A DNA stretch of 53,992 nt, from assembly GCA_019637975.1 (NCBI GenBank), contig JAHBUR010000027.1:1-53992 (forward strand), written 5' to 3'. This stretch comes from Bacteroidota bacterium. GTDB taxonomy: Bacteria > Bacteroidota > Ignavibacteria > UBA10030 > UBA6906. Positions 37,148-46,086 of this stretch are shown in pieces. Made by a program: the position numbers and the translations under genes. The notes beneath the pieces are model-generated. The model searched no databases and was not told the origin of the DNA. It was given only the letters and a program-made list of their open reading frames with translations. The number at the start of each line of letters is the position of its first letter. The stretch's first letter is position 1.

Positions 37148-37339
37148 CGGTCGTTCTTGTTTTCTCTGTGCGGCCTGAACAGGTACACTCAGGCAAGCTA
37201 AAACCGTTGAAAAGTAAGGAATTAGCAAAGGAAAGTCAACAAAATGACGAGATTTGAGGAGTTAATATTGCTTCATTGCACTCGTTTTCGGGCATCAGAT
37301 AACGGGGGATGTACAAAAATCAGTGTGATTTCGAAGCGT

Positions 37340-38719
37340 TTATAACAGCGTTCCTCTAAGAAGAAATGCGGCAACGCTGAAATAGATGATGACACCGGTT
37401 ACGTCCACCAGTGTGGCAACAAACGGAGCAGACGAAGTTGCAGGGTCTGCGCCAAGCCGCTTCATAACAAAGGGCATCATGGAACCGGTCAGTGATCCCC
37501 ACATCACTATGAAAATAAGGCTGGAACCCACGGTCAGAGCAATCAGGATCGCGTGCTCCCCGTAAACATCTGAAAACAACGACCATCCTGCAATTCTCAT
37601 GAAACCGATGATCCCCAGAATTGTTCCCAACGATAAGCCGGTGAGAAACTCCCGGCGCATCACGCGCCACCATGTTGCAAGCGTTACTTCCCCTAACGCC
37701 ATTGCGCGGATAATCAGCGTTGCCGCCTGCGAACCGGAGTTTCCCCCGCTGGAGATGATAAGTGGTACGAACAGAGCAAGAATAACAGCCCTCGCTATTT
37801 CATCCTCAAATACCCCCATAGCCGTTGCCGTAAACATCTCTCCCAGGAATAAGACAACAAGCCATACCGCCCTCTTGCGCACCATTTGCGGGATGGAGAT
37901 TTCGAGATAGGGTTGATCGAGCGCCTCGGTACCACCTATTTTCTGGATATCTTCGGTTGTTTCTTCTTCCTGAACCTGTAGAACGTCGTCAACCGTGACA
38001 ATTCCAAGCAGATAGTTGCCGGAATCGACAACGGGGAGGGCTGTGAGATCATATTTTTTGAACGATTCGATTGCCATTTCTCTATCAGCCTGAACGGGAA
38101 GTGAAACGAAGTTTCCGTCAAGCATTTCGCTGACTTTTTTGTCAGGAGTAGCAAGAAGAAACTCCCTGATAGGAAGGTCATCCACCAACTTCCCCTTATC
38201 ATCGACAATATAGATGACATCAAACGTTTCCTTATCGTGCCCGTTGGCGCGGATGTAGTTCAAAACATCCTGAACAGTCCAATCCTGACGCACAGCAATG
38301 TAGTCGGGCGTCATCAACCGACCGATGCTCTCTTCGGGATAGTTCAGGAGTGATTGGGCAATAGCCCGCTCCTGCGGACTCAGAAGGGCAATCAGTTGCT
38401 GAACAGCGGCGCTCGGCAACTCTTCGAACAAAGCCGTCCGGTCGTCGGGGGCCATATCGTTCAGGATATTCGCCACCTGCTCCCGCCCCATTGCTTTCAG
38501 GAGATTTGCCTGTTTCTCAAAGGCGAGATACTCATAGGTGTCGGCGGCAAGCGCACGGGGCAACAACCTGAAGATTATCGCCTGATCCTCGTAGGGAAGG
38601 TCGTCAATCAAATCAGCAAGATCGGCAGGATTCCAATCAACAAACAACTCCTTGAGCGTTGCGAAATCACGCGCCTCAATCAGCGCCCGGATTTCCGGCT
38701 GGATGGTTTTTCCAATCAT
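37340..38719 (-). CDS. mgtE: Magnesium transporter MgtE
   Basis: Homodimeric Mg2+ channel gated by intracellular magnesium. The cytosolic N-domain (superhelical, FEKQANLLKAMGREQVANILNDMAPDDR) is followed by two CBS domains (from LMTPDYIAVRQDWTVQDV; GNYLLGIVTVDDVLQV), then the plug helix and five membrane helices with the signature ISSGGNSGSQAATLIIRAMALGE and DPATSSAPFVATLVDVTG. The ATG at 38719 is chosen over GTG at 38728, since AGCAGGG is 9 bases upstream of the ATG. It gives 459 residues, normal for the family. No magnesium riboswitch is apparent upstream. Confidence 0.96.
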   Translation of the reverse strand: MIGKTIQPEIRALIEARDFATLKELFVDWNPADLADLIDDLPYEDQAIIFRLLPRALAADTYEYLAFEKQANLLKAMGREQVANILNDMAPDDRTALFEELPSAAVQQLIALLSPQERAIAQSLLNYPEESIGRLMTPDYIAVRQDWTVQDVLNYIRANGHDKETFDVIYIVDDKGKLVDDLPIREFLLATPDKKVSEMLDGNFVSLPVQADREMAIESFKKYDLTALPVVDSGNYLLGIVTVDDVLQVQEEETTEDIQKIGGTEALDQPYLEISIPQMVRKRAVWLVVLFLGEMFTATAMGVFEDEIARAVILALFVPLIISSGGNSGSQAATLIIRAMALGEVTLATWWRVMRREFLTGLSLGTILGIIGFMRIAGWSLFSDVYGEHAILIALTVGSSLIFIVMWGSLTGSMMPFVMKRLGADPATSSAPFVATLVDVTGVIIYFSVAAFLLRGTLL

Positions 38720-38836
38720 AGCTTGCACCCTGCTGAAGGATTTTTTGGGATGAGGTTAAGATGAAAGATAGCGAGGTAGCGATTGAAAATCACCAACTTG
38801 AGGGAAGAAAAGGAGATTTTCTTTTGGAGGAAGAAG

Positions 38837-40003
38837 TCAGAAGCTGAACCCGAAACCTCCGTTGACGAAGACTCCCTCAACAGATGAGCCTACAGAAACG
38901 GAAAAAGTCAACTCTTTGGAAAGCGGGGCAAGCGAAATGCCTCCCCCTGCATCCGCGTGCCAGCCTTTGGGAGATCTGCCCTGCCAATATACGCGGCCCG
39001 CATCTCCAAAAAAGAATATGCCGACCTGAGTCGGGAGCAGAACCTTGGTCCTGAACAAATCAAGGCGCAGTTCGGCACTTCCTGTGAGTGAGGCATCCCC
39101 TGCAAAGCGGTTGAGATTGTATCCTCTCAGGTTTGCTGCACCTCCGAGAAAAGCCGCTTCATAAAACGGAAACTCGCCATCCACTTTTTCTGCCGCCACT
39201 CGCAACGCGAGGGTTGCCGGGCCAGAGCTAACGTACCTGCGGATATCTCCCGAGTATCGCTGAAAAGGCTGTGCGCCGTTAAACAGGCCGGGAAAATTCC
39301 ACATAGAGATCGTCAACAAGTATCCTTCACGAGTAGCAACAGATGCGTCCACCATCGCAACAATAAACTCAAGGCCGGCTCCCAGTACAGATCTCTCGTC
39401 ACCGAGTCCGGGGATCGTTGCCCCTGAAAGAAACCGGTTTTCCTGCCGCCGAACCTCGAAATGCTTGAACGAAGCACCGAACCTGACGGATGCTATCTTC
39501 CCCAACTTGACCTGAAGCTCGGGACGAAGGAAGTACTGCCGTGACGCAACACGATAGAAGTTGTTCTTCTCGAGATCGGAATTTCTCGGCGTATCATTGC
39601 CGTATCCGTAGAAGTTTCTCACCTCCAACTCCGAAGCATAGGCGAGAATGTCGAGCGAGATATGCTTGCCCAAATCCGGAAAAGCGGCAGTGTACACAAC
39701 CTTGAAGCGACCTGTTTTGAACGTCAGTCCGCCGACAAGTTGCATCCGATACAAGTACGGAAACGTGCGAAATGCAAACTTGTACACAATGGCCCCGGTT
39801 CCGGCAAGAATTCCGTCTTCCGCTGTAATCCCAAACAATGAGCCCCAACGCCAGTCGGTTCCGTAATCCCGATAGGGTTGGTAGTTCGCCCGTTCTTCTT
39901 CATCCTCAACTTGTTGGGCTGCAACAAGTTGCGGGAATACCATTACTGCTAAAAGGAGCCCTATGAGGGCGATTGCTCTGTGAAAGCGGGGGCGATACGA
40001 CAT
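38837..40003 (-). CDS. Omp85/BamA-like outer-membrane barrel protein without POTRA domains
   Basis: Outer-membrane beta-barrel of the surface-antigen (D15) type, 388 residues from ATG at 40003. TTG at 40021, overlapping the upstream stop as TTGA, is also possible. A signal peptide (IALIGLLLAVMVFPQLVAAQ) is followed by many alternating strands. Diagnostic Omp85 features are AAFLGGAANLRGYNLNRFAGD with the RGY loop motif, TGSAELRLDL, FFFGDAGRVYW and the terminal phenylalanine (GFGFSF). No POTRA domains precede the barrel, so it is a minimal version. It ends the operon with the kinase-like lipoprotein and the metallophosphoesterase. Confidence 0.88.
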   Translation of the reverse strand: MSYRPRFHRAIALIGLLLAVMVFPQLVAAQQVEDEEERANYQPYRDYGTDWRWGSLFGITAEDGILAGTGAIVYKFAFRTFPYLYRMQLVGGLTFKTGRFKVVYTAAFPDLGKHISLDILAYASELEVRNFYGYGNDTPRNSDLEKNNFYRVASRQYFLRPELQVKLGKIASVRFGASFKHFEVRRQENRFLSGATIPGLGDERSVLGAGLEFIVAMVDASVATREGYLLTISMWNFPGLFNGAQPFQRYSGDIRRYVSSGPATLALRVAAEKVDGEFPFYEAAFLGGAANLRGYNLNRFAGDASLTGSAELRLDLFRTKVLLPTQVGIFFFGDAGRVYWQGRSPKGWHADAGGGISLAPLSKELTFSVSVGSSVEGVFVNGGFGFSF

Positions 40004-40017
40004 TAGTTTTGCGGTTG

Positions 40018-41229
40018 TCAAGGAAGCAATCGGCCCTCTTTATCAATCCAGAATTCCCTCTTCCCTCCCCCCATATCAATCATCTGGCCGTTCTGCCCGT
40101 CAAAGAACACGATGCGGAGCCTGTCGTTTTCGAAGCGCAACTGTGCAAACCCGCCACGTGATTCGCCTTTCTTGTCGCGTTGCGACGCTGTGAATTCCCG
40201 AGGCGGCAACGGAGATTTCACCTGCTTCATTTCCGAACCGGCGCCTGATACGACGTGAACCTTCGGACAGCTTGAACAACTGCCGTCGTCGGGATATGAA
40301 AGAAGCTGCAACGTATGGTCGTGTCCGGTTAACGTCAGATGGATTTTCACGCCTCCGGCGAGAATAACGGAGCGCAGGGCGTTGAGCATTGCCTGATATT
40401 TCTCGGCACAAACATCTTCGGGATCGATGGTGTTCATGAACCATCGGACGGCGTTTGAATCCTTGTCGCAGTTGGAGAGATACGTGATTGCGTTCTCTTC
40501 ATCATCCCACACCGAATAACCGCCATGATCGCCAACCGAATACCAGGGATGATGTTGTATGAGAATCCGCCACACGATGCCGGGACGGGTCGCAGAGGTT
40601 GCCAGCATTCTTCTTAGACTGTCGAGAGCGGGCTTCCACGTCGAAATGTCTGTTCGCAGCGGCAGCGCGGAATCGAAGATGATGAACTGTACACTGTCCT
40701 GCCCGCCGCGACGTGACGGATACACAACCTCCGCAGGCATGTTGCGGTGGTACGTCCACCATTCAATTTCTGATGCACGCTGGTTCCCCCGATCCGACAA
40801 GCCAACCGGTCCCGCCGATATGTCAATCAATCCGAAGAGAAGCGATTTTTCGATAGCGTTCCTGGCGTAGTAGTCATGATTTCCCGCCACGGCGTGTACA
40901 TTCTCCTTCCCCAAAAACTCGAAAGTCTCGCGAAACGGGCCGAGGGTTTTCTTGATCTTCTTGTCAACTTCGTCAGCCGGAACATTCAATCCCGTCGGAT
41001 AGAAATTATCGCCGAGGAAGAACATGGCGTCGGGCAGGCCGGCACTGTGTCTTCCCGAGTACATGTTGTCAACGAGTTTCGCATTATCGCGCAGCACACT
41101 TCCCGGCTCGCCTGCATCGCCAATGGCAATCACGGTTAGAGGCCTGCCTTCTGCCGATTCATGTATGTCGCGTTGATGCGAACAACTGAGGGCTGTTGCG
41201 CCTATAAGGAAGAGAGAGAGTGGTTTCAT
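40018..41229 (-). CDS. Calcineurin-like metallophosphoesterase lipoprotein
   Basis: A 403-residue phosphoesterase with an N-terminal leader ending in a lipobox-like ALSC (Cys16), so probably anchored to the outer membrane. Two-metal motifs are complete: GDAG (37-40), GDNFYP (73-78), GNHDYY (116-121), HHPWYS (227-232) and GHDH (303-306), the purple-acid-phosphatase-like arrangement. Cys-rich SCSSCPK follows the last motif. It acts presumably on phosphate esters in the envelope. It lies 6 bases after the kinase-like gene, and its stop abuts the barrel gene, so all three are likely co-transcribed. In some Bacteroidota, homologous parts seem to be fused in one long protein; here they are separate. 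Confidence 0.92.
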   Translation of the reverse strand: MKPLSLFLIGATALSCSHQRDIHESAEGRPLTVIAIGDAGEPGSVLRDNAKLVDNMYSGRHSAGLPDAMFFLGDNFYPTGLNVPADEVDKKIKKTLGPFRETFEFLGKENVHAVAGNHDYYARNAIEKSLLFGLIDISAGPVGLSDRGNQRASEIEWWTYHRNMPAEVVYPSRRGGQDSVQFIIFDSALPLRTDISTWKPALDSLRRMLATSATRPGIVWRILIQHHPWYSVGDHGGYSVWDDEENAITYLSNCDKDSNAVRWFMNTIDPEDVCAEKYQAMLNALRSVILAGGVKIHLTLTGHDHTLQLLSYPDDGSCSSCPKVHVVSGAGSEMKQVKSPLPPREFTASQRDKKGESRGGFAQLRFENDRLRIVFFDGQNGQMIDMGGGKREFWIDKEGRLLP

Positions 41230-41235
41230 CGTTTT

Positions 41236-42792
41236 CTAATATTGAACTAACCCCGGAGGCGGAGGTTCGTATGTTCTTGTGTCAACAACTGTGCGCGGGC
41301 CGGCGGCAATGCTATTCTCGCCTTTGTCGTCATAGAAGTAAATGCCGCGGCCTTGGGTTTTATCTGTGAGTTCATCATTTCCTCCTCCGCCTATGACGCG
41401 AACGACGATACCCGCACGGCCGCTTCCTGTGACTGTGCATTTGTCATCGCCGCCGTGGAGGTAGAGACGGACTTCGTCAGTCTCATTCTTGCGGAACGTC
41501 CTGCGAAACAGTTCAATCCCGCTATCGCCGGATTTCTTGAGATCGAATGCAACGATTTCCGTGCTGCCGTCGTCCAAGCGATGTACATCCACCAATTCCG
41601 CTTTGTCGCTGAAATGAACATCGACATAATCAGCAAGAAGTCGATAATATTCATCGGCAGCTTCCTTAAGCACATTGCGACGGGATTTCAGCGTTGCGGC
41701 CAGCCATTTTCCGCGCAAGGCGTAATGTTCAGGAGGAAGCTGCCGAACTGCGTGTTCAATCAGCTCATCGGTCAACGTACCGGCAACGTCATCCACCACC
41801 TTGTCCCATCGTGTCTTATCCAACGACACCAGCAGCCGGCGGTCAACAAATCTTCCGGAAAACGTCAGGCTGTTCATATCGCCGAACTCTTCATGAAAGT
41901 GATGGAACTGCGTGATTGCCCTCGCACCAATCAGCGGGAAGAGTCCGTCGAACAACGCAAACGCTTGATCGCGGTCGCGGGGAACGGGATACCAGATGTT
42001 CCGTCCGTTTTCTTTGAATCGTGCCCAGCGCCATTGATCGATATGTCTATCCCAATCTCCCACAAACACATCGAGCAAACGCGCTGTCAGCATCGCCCCG
42101 GCGTTCACCTGATTGTCATTATCCTTTTCAAGGGCTTCATAGAACTTGATGGTGCTGACGATTTTGTCAGAGCCTGCAAAGCCGGGGGTTCCGTCGGGGC
42201 CGTCGGCTGGATATTCTTCGATGATCCCGAGTATTCCGGCAAAGGTCGGGCGAAACCCTCCGAGCCGCTGATCATCAGGCATCATCACAATCGTCGGTTT
42301 GGGATGGAGAACGCCGAGCGCGTCGGCAAACACATCAACAACAAGCGCGGCTGAAGGATTGGATGAACTGATTTGATCCTGCACGATATCGGCTGCGAAG
42401 GTTTCACGGAGTTCAATCGGGAGAACGGCTTTCGGGTCTTTGTTCATTGAGCGGAATGCGTACTGCCGGCCATCTCTCCCCTGAAGGCGAAGCGACTTTG
42501 TTTGGAATCCGCCCCCCTGCTTGATGGGCGTCAGTCCGCCTGCGAATGTTGCAAGGTCAAGCACTTTCACCTTCGCAGGTGAAGTCCAGATATCCCGGTA
42601 ATGCCTTCCGAACAACACCTCATGCAACCATCCGGCTTTGTATTCGAGCCCGGGAATAACGGTAAGAGAATCTGCAACAGAGGCAGACGGCGGATCAACA
42701 ACGAACGCCTTACCGATTCCACCGTTGTCTGCCGTTGTGCCGCAACCGGCGAGAATTGAAATGATGAGAGGAAAAAGCTTGATTCTGTTCAT
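41236..42792 (-). CDS. Lipoprotein with Fam20/CotH-like kinase motifs and RTX-like C-terminus
   Basis: A 518-residue lipoprotein (lipobox LAGC, Cys17). The middle has features like the Fam20C/CotH secreted kinases: RSMNKDP (Arg114, Lys118), a helix with a conserved acidic residue (ELRETFAADIVQDQ, residues 127-140), and the catalytic-loop-like LLDVFVGDWDRHIDQWRW (239-256), comparable to DFLTGNMDRH. An acidic PRDRDQAF (271-278) follows at the place of the metal-binding DFG equivalent. The C-terminal part (about 445-500) has glycine-aspartate stretches (LHGGDDKCTVTGSG, GGGGNDELT, YFYDDKGENS) like a short calcium-binding repeat region. No member of this family is named to my knowledge; kinase activity is inference. 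It is first in the three-gene envelope operon. Confidence 0.78.
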   Translation of the reverse strand: MNRIKLFPLIISILAGCGTTADNGGIGKAFVVDPPSASVADSLTVIPGLEYKAGWLHEVLFGRHYRDIWTSPAKVKVLDLATFAGGLTPIKQGGGFQTKSLRLQGRDGRQYAFRSMNKDPKAVLPIELRETFAADIVQDQISSSNPSAALVVDVFADALGVLHPKPTIVMMPDDQRLGGFRPTFAGILGIIEEYPADGPDGTPGFAGSDKIVSTIKFYEALEKDNDNQVNAGAMLTARLLDVFVGDWDRHIDQWRWARFKENGRNIWYPVPRDRDQAFALFDGLFPLIGARAITQFHHFHEEFGDMNSLTFSGRFVDRRLLVSLDKTRWDKVVDDVAGTLTDELIEHAVRQLPPEHYALRGKWLAATLKSRRNVLKEAADEYYRLLADYVDVHFSDKAELVDVHRLDDGSTEIVAFDLKKSGDSGIELFRRTFRKNETDEVRLYLHGGDDKCTVTGSGRAGIVVRVIGGGGNDELTDKTQGRGIYFYDDKGENSIAAGPRTVVDTRTYEPPPPGLVQY

Positions 42793-42889
42793 TTTGAGAG
42801 AACGAATACCAAGAGGGTACGACTTCAGCTAAAAGTAGAGAATTGAGTTGAGAAGGGCAAACGGTAAGAGATTCAGTGGGATGAAACCG

Positions 42890-42912
42890 GCGCGGGCCGT
42901 ACTGACCCGCGC
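42890..42912 (-). terminator. Hairpin downstream of aqpZ
   Basis: GCGCGGG (42890-42896) and CCCGCGC (42906-42912) form a perfect 7 bp stem with a 9-base loop, next to a smaller GCCGGCT/AGCCGG-type hairpin near 42922-42936. No long T-run follows on the minus strand; it could be a weak terminator or a REP-like palindrome. Confidence 0.5.
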
Positions 42913-42965
42913 AGGCAGAATATGACCGGCTGGAGCCGGCCTCAATCCCGGAAGAGTGACCTGTT

Positions 42966-43655
42966 CTATTTCTCAGAGCCGCCGATAAACTTGTACACCG
43001 CCGCGCCAATATATGCCCCAATAATCGGCGCTACCCAGAACAGCCACAACTGGGAAATCGCCCAATCTCCGGCGAACAACGCAACGCCTGTGCTGCGCGC
43101 AGGGTTGACCGACGTGTTCGTTACCGGAATGCTGATAAGGTGAATCAAGGTGAGCCCCAAGCCGATGGCGATGGGCGCAAACCCTTGCGGGGCGCGCTTA
43201 TCCGTCGAGCCGAGAATGATGAGGAGAAACATCATCGTCATCACGATTTCTGTAACAAGCGCGGCAACAAGCGAGTACCCCCCGGGCGAGTGAGCTTCAT
43301 ATCCGTTCGAGGCAAACCCGCCGACACTTGTGAAGTCCGCTTTGCCCGATGCGATGAGGTACAGGACTCCGCCAGCGGTAATCGCGCCCAGAACTTGCGC
43401 CGCAATGTACGGGACTAGTTCCTTGGAGGAAAAGCGTCCGCCTGCCCAAAGACCAATGGAAACTGCGGGGTTTAGGTGGCACCCGGAAATATGTCCGATT
43501 GCGAACGCCATGGTCAGCACCGTCAAGCCAAAGGCTAACGACACGCCGAGCAGGCCGATGCCCAACCCCGGAAATGCCGCTGCAAGCACAGCGCTGCCGC
43601 ATCCGCCGAGAACGAGCCAAAACGTTCCGAAGAACTCTGCGGTGTATTTCTTCAT
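42966..43655 (-). CDS. aqpZ: Aquaporin Z
   Basis: Water channel of 229 residues with six helices and two NPA half-helices (62-64 in [10 protein letters not shown], 184-186 in [10 protein letters not shown]). The selectivity filter reads Phe42, His172, Thr181 and Arg187, the water-selective aquaporin type rather than the glycerol-facilitator type. CAGGT lies upstream of the ATG. It stands alone between the efflux operon and the kinase-like operon, with clear gaps on both sides. Confidence 0.95.
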   Translation of the reverse strand: MKKYTAEFFGTFWLVLGGCGSAVLAAAFPGLGIGLLGVSLAFGLTVLTMAFAIGHISGCHLNPAVSIGLWAGGRFSSKELVPYIAAQVLGAITAGGVLYLIASGKADFTSVGGFASNGYEAHSPGGYSLVAALVTEIVMTMMFLLIILGSTDKRAPQGFAPIAIGLGLTLIHLISIPVTNTSVNPARSTGVALFAGDWAISQLWLFWVAPIIGAYIGAAVYKFIGGSEK

Positions 43656-43803
43656 AATTGCACCTGATGATGTAGTGAGTGGATGGGTTAAGTGGTGGTT
43701 GGCGGTGCAAAGTAAGCAGGTATTGCTGTCAATGTCAATAGATAAGTTGCCTCATCAAAAGACGTGACGAAGAAGGGAAGTTGTCACAAAAAAATCGGGG
43801 CAT

Positions 43804-44940
43804 CTACTCCAGGGTTTGGCGGAAACGCGTCACACTCAGGCCGAGGATGGCAATCCCAAAGCCGAGTAACGCCGCCGCCTGAGGCCAGAGATGCGCCGCA
43901 TCTGTTCCCTTGAGGAATATTCCTCTCACAATCTCCAGGTAATACCTCAGCGGAATGAGGTAGGTAAGATATTGAACCCACTCCGGCATGTTGGCAATCG
44001 GAAACGTGAACCCGGAAAGAAACAGAAACGGCATAAACACAAAGAACTGAGCTATCATCATTGCCTGTCCCTGTGACTTCGAAATGGTCGAGACGAACAG
44101 ACCAAGACCGAGCGTGGAAAGCAGAAACAATCCGCTGAGTCCGAACAGCAGCCAGACGCTTCCCGCAAGCGGCACTTCGAACCAGAAGCGTGCAAGAGCC
44201 AAAACAAGAATCGCATCAACAAAACCGATAATCACAAACGGAATGAGTTTGCCGAGTATGAACTGATATGACTTGATTGGCGTGACGAGAATCTGTTCCA
44301 ACGTCCCGATTTCCTTCTCCTTTACAATTCCTACCGAGGTGAGAGTCATGGTAATAATCATCAGCACCATTGCAACAACGCCCGGCACCATGTAGTTTTG
44401 GCTCTTCAGGTCGGGATTGAACCAGACCCGCGGTTCGGGCAACACCTGTGGTAGGCTCATTCCCCGTCCTGCAGCACTGTACTCGGCAAGTATCTTGCGT
44501 GAGTATGCATGGACAATTTGTGTTGCATAGCCCAGCAAAATGTTCGTCGTGTTCGCGTCGGTGCCGTCGAGAATCACTTGTACTTGCGATGTTTCCCGGG
44601 CAAGCAGATTGCGGCCGAATCCTTTGGGAATAACCAGCGCAATGTTCGCCTTCGCTTCCTCGATGAACGGCGCAACTTCATCAGGCTTTTCAACAGCAAA
44701 CCGGGCAATGAAATATCCCGACGTCGTGAAACTCTCGATCAACTCCCTGCTTTCCACCGTCCGGTCCATGTCGCAGACAACCATTGTACTGTTGGTGATG
44801 TCGGTTGTTGCCGCGTAGCCGAGTAGAAACACCTGAAGGATAGGCGCCATGATGGAAACGCCCAACATGCGCTTGTCCTGACGGATTTGGTAGAATTCTT
44901 TCTTTATGATCTCTACAATTACAGAGATTGAATCGCGCAT
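43804..44940 (-). CDS. ABC-2 type permease (YbhR/YbhS-like), second copy
   Basis: A 378-residue efflux permease with one N-terminal helix (LGVSIMAPILQVFLLGYAA), a large extracytoplasmic domain, and five C-terminal helices containing the conserved EKEIGTLEQILVTPIKSYQFILGKLIPF segment and MPEWVQYLTYLIPLRYYLEIVRGIFLKG. This is the ABC2_membrane_3 pattern of E. coli YbhS and YbhR. It is 12 bases after its paralog and ends the operon. With the two ATPases, HlyD and TolC it would form a tripartite drug or stress-compound exporter. Confidence 0.94.
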   Translation of the reverse strand: MRDSISVIVEIIKKEFYQIRQDKRMLGVSIMAPILQVFLLGYAATTDITNSTMVVCDMDRTVESRELIESFTTSGYFIARFAVEKPDEVAPFIEEAKANIALVIPKGFGRNLLARETSQVQVILDGTDANTTNILLGYATQIVHAYSRKILAEYSAAGRGMSLPQVLPEPRVWFNPDLKSQNYMVPGVVAMVLMIITMTLTSVGIVKEKEIGTLEQILVTPIKSYQFILGKLIPFVIIGFVDAILVLALARFWFEVPLAGSVWLLFGLSGLFLLSTLGLGLFVSTISKSQGQAMMIAQFFVFMPFLFLSGFTFPIANMPEWVQYLTYLIPLRYYLEIVRGIFLKGTDAAHLWPQAAALLGFGIAILGLSVTRFRQTLE

Positions 44941-44952
44941 ACGCTTGTACTG

Positions 44953-46086
44953 TCAGAGTGTTCTTTTTCTAAACTTCCGTGCACTGATTCCCACGGTCAC
45001 GGCAGCAAAGAGCATCATGTACAGAAATTGATCCCACACAGCAAAGAACCCGACGCCTTTCAGCATCACTCCTCGCACAACGACAAGGAAGAATTTGTTC
45101 ACAGCGAGGTTCGACAATACCTGCAACGGAACAGGCATACTCGCAATCGGAAACACAAATCCCGACAGCAAAAACGTCGGCAGCAGCGAACTCAGCATTG
45201 CCACCATGAATGCCGTTTGTTGCGTGTCGGTAATACTGGAGACGACAAGCCCCTGACCGAGTCCCCCCAGAATCATTGTAAAGATTGCAGCATACAGCAA
45301 CAGCACGCTTCCCTTGATTTGGATGTCGAACAACAGGTAGCCCACCAGCAGAACCGACGATGCAACGACAAGACTGATCACCGAATACGGAATGACCTTG
45401 CCAACAATCACCTGCAGCGGGTGAAGCGGAGAGACCATGAGTTGTTCCATCGTGCCCCGTTCTTTTTCCCGGACCACAGTCAATGCGGTTGACACAACGG
45501 CGGCCAGCGCAATGAGAAACCCGAAAAGCCCGGGAATGAGAAACTTGGCCGACAATAAATCCGGATTGTACCAGATGCGGGGCTGGAAGTCGATCGGTAC
45601 AAACTGGCCTCTCCCCTTTCGCTGGAGGAATTCTGTCACGAGGCGGGAGGAGTATTCCATACTCATCCGCGTTGCATAGCCAATTGCTTGACCGGCGCTA
45701 TTCGCATCAGCACCATCGACAAGAATCTGAACTTTCGCGCTCCGGTTTGCCAGAAGCTCACGTCCGAAATCCGTCGGGATGACAATTGCCGCCTTCGCCC
45801 AGCCGTGCAGAAACAACTCGTCAATTTCGTCATAGCTGCCGACATAAAATGAAGGGGTGAAGTATTCGGTATTCTCAAACTGACGGAGAAACGTCCTGCT
45901 TTCCCCTGTTTTGCTTTGGTCATAGATTGCCAAGGGGATATGCTTCACGTCAAAATTCAGCGCGTAGCCCACCAACGCAATCAACACAGTCGGCAATACG
46001 AGCAAAATGCCGAGCGTCGTGGGGTCACGACGTATCTGCCGGAACTCTTTGATAACGATAGGTCGAAGGGCTCTGAACATACTCAT
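44953..46086 (-). CDS. ABC-2 type permease (YbhS/YbhR-like), first copy
   Basis: A 377-residue permease with the same plan as the downstream gene: an N-terminal helix (LGILLVLPTVLIALVGYAL), an extracytoplasmic domain, and C-terminal helices with EKERGTMEQLMVSPLHPLQVIVGKVIPYSVISL and the FLVVVRGVMLKG end. ATG at 46086 overlaps the ATPase stop by 4 bases (ATGA); a second ATG 6 bases on is also possible. The two permeases are diverged paralogs and probably work as a heterodimer. Confidence 0.94.
   Translation of the reverse strand: MSMFRALRPIVIKEFRQIRRDPTTLGILLVLPTVLIALVGYALNFDVKHIPLAIYDQSKTGESRTFLRQFENTEYFTPSFYVGSYDEIDELFLHGWAKAAIVIPTDFGRELLANRSAKVQILVDGADANSAGQAIGYATRMSMEYSSRLVTEFLQRKGRGQFVPIDFQPRIWYNPDLLSAKFLIPGLFGFLIALAAVVSTALTVVREKERGTMEQLMVSPLHPLQVIVGKVIPYSVISLVVASSVLLVGYLLFDIQIKGSVLLLYAAIFTMILGGLGQGLVVSSITDTQQTAFMVAMLSSLLPTFLLSGFVFPIASMPVPLQVLSNLAVNKFFLVVVRGVMLKGVGFFAVWDQFLYMMLFAAVTVGISARKFRKRTL

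Noticed and set aside
40016..40021. TTGACA just upstream of the barrel gene as a -35 promoter box
   Set aside because: No matching -10 box at proper spacing, and the sequence is the metallophosphoesterase stop region in a tight operon.
41353..42354. Plus-strand ORF of 333 codons
   Set aside because: Antisense to the kinase-like lipoprotein; no start context or known motif.
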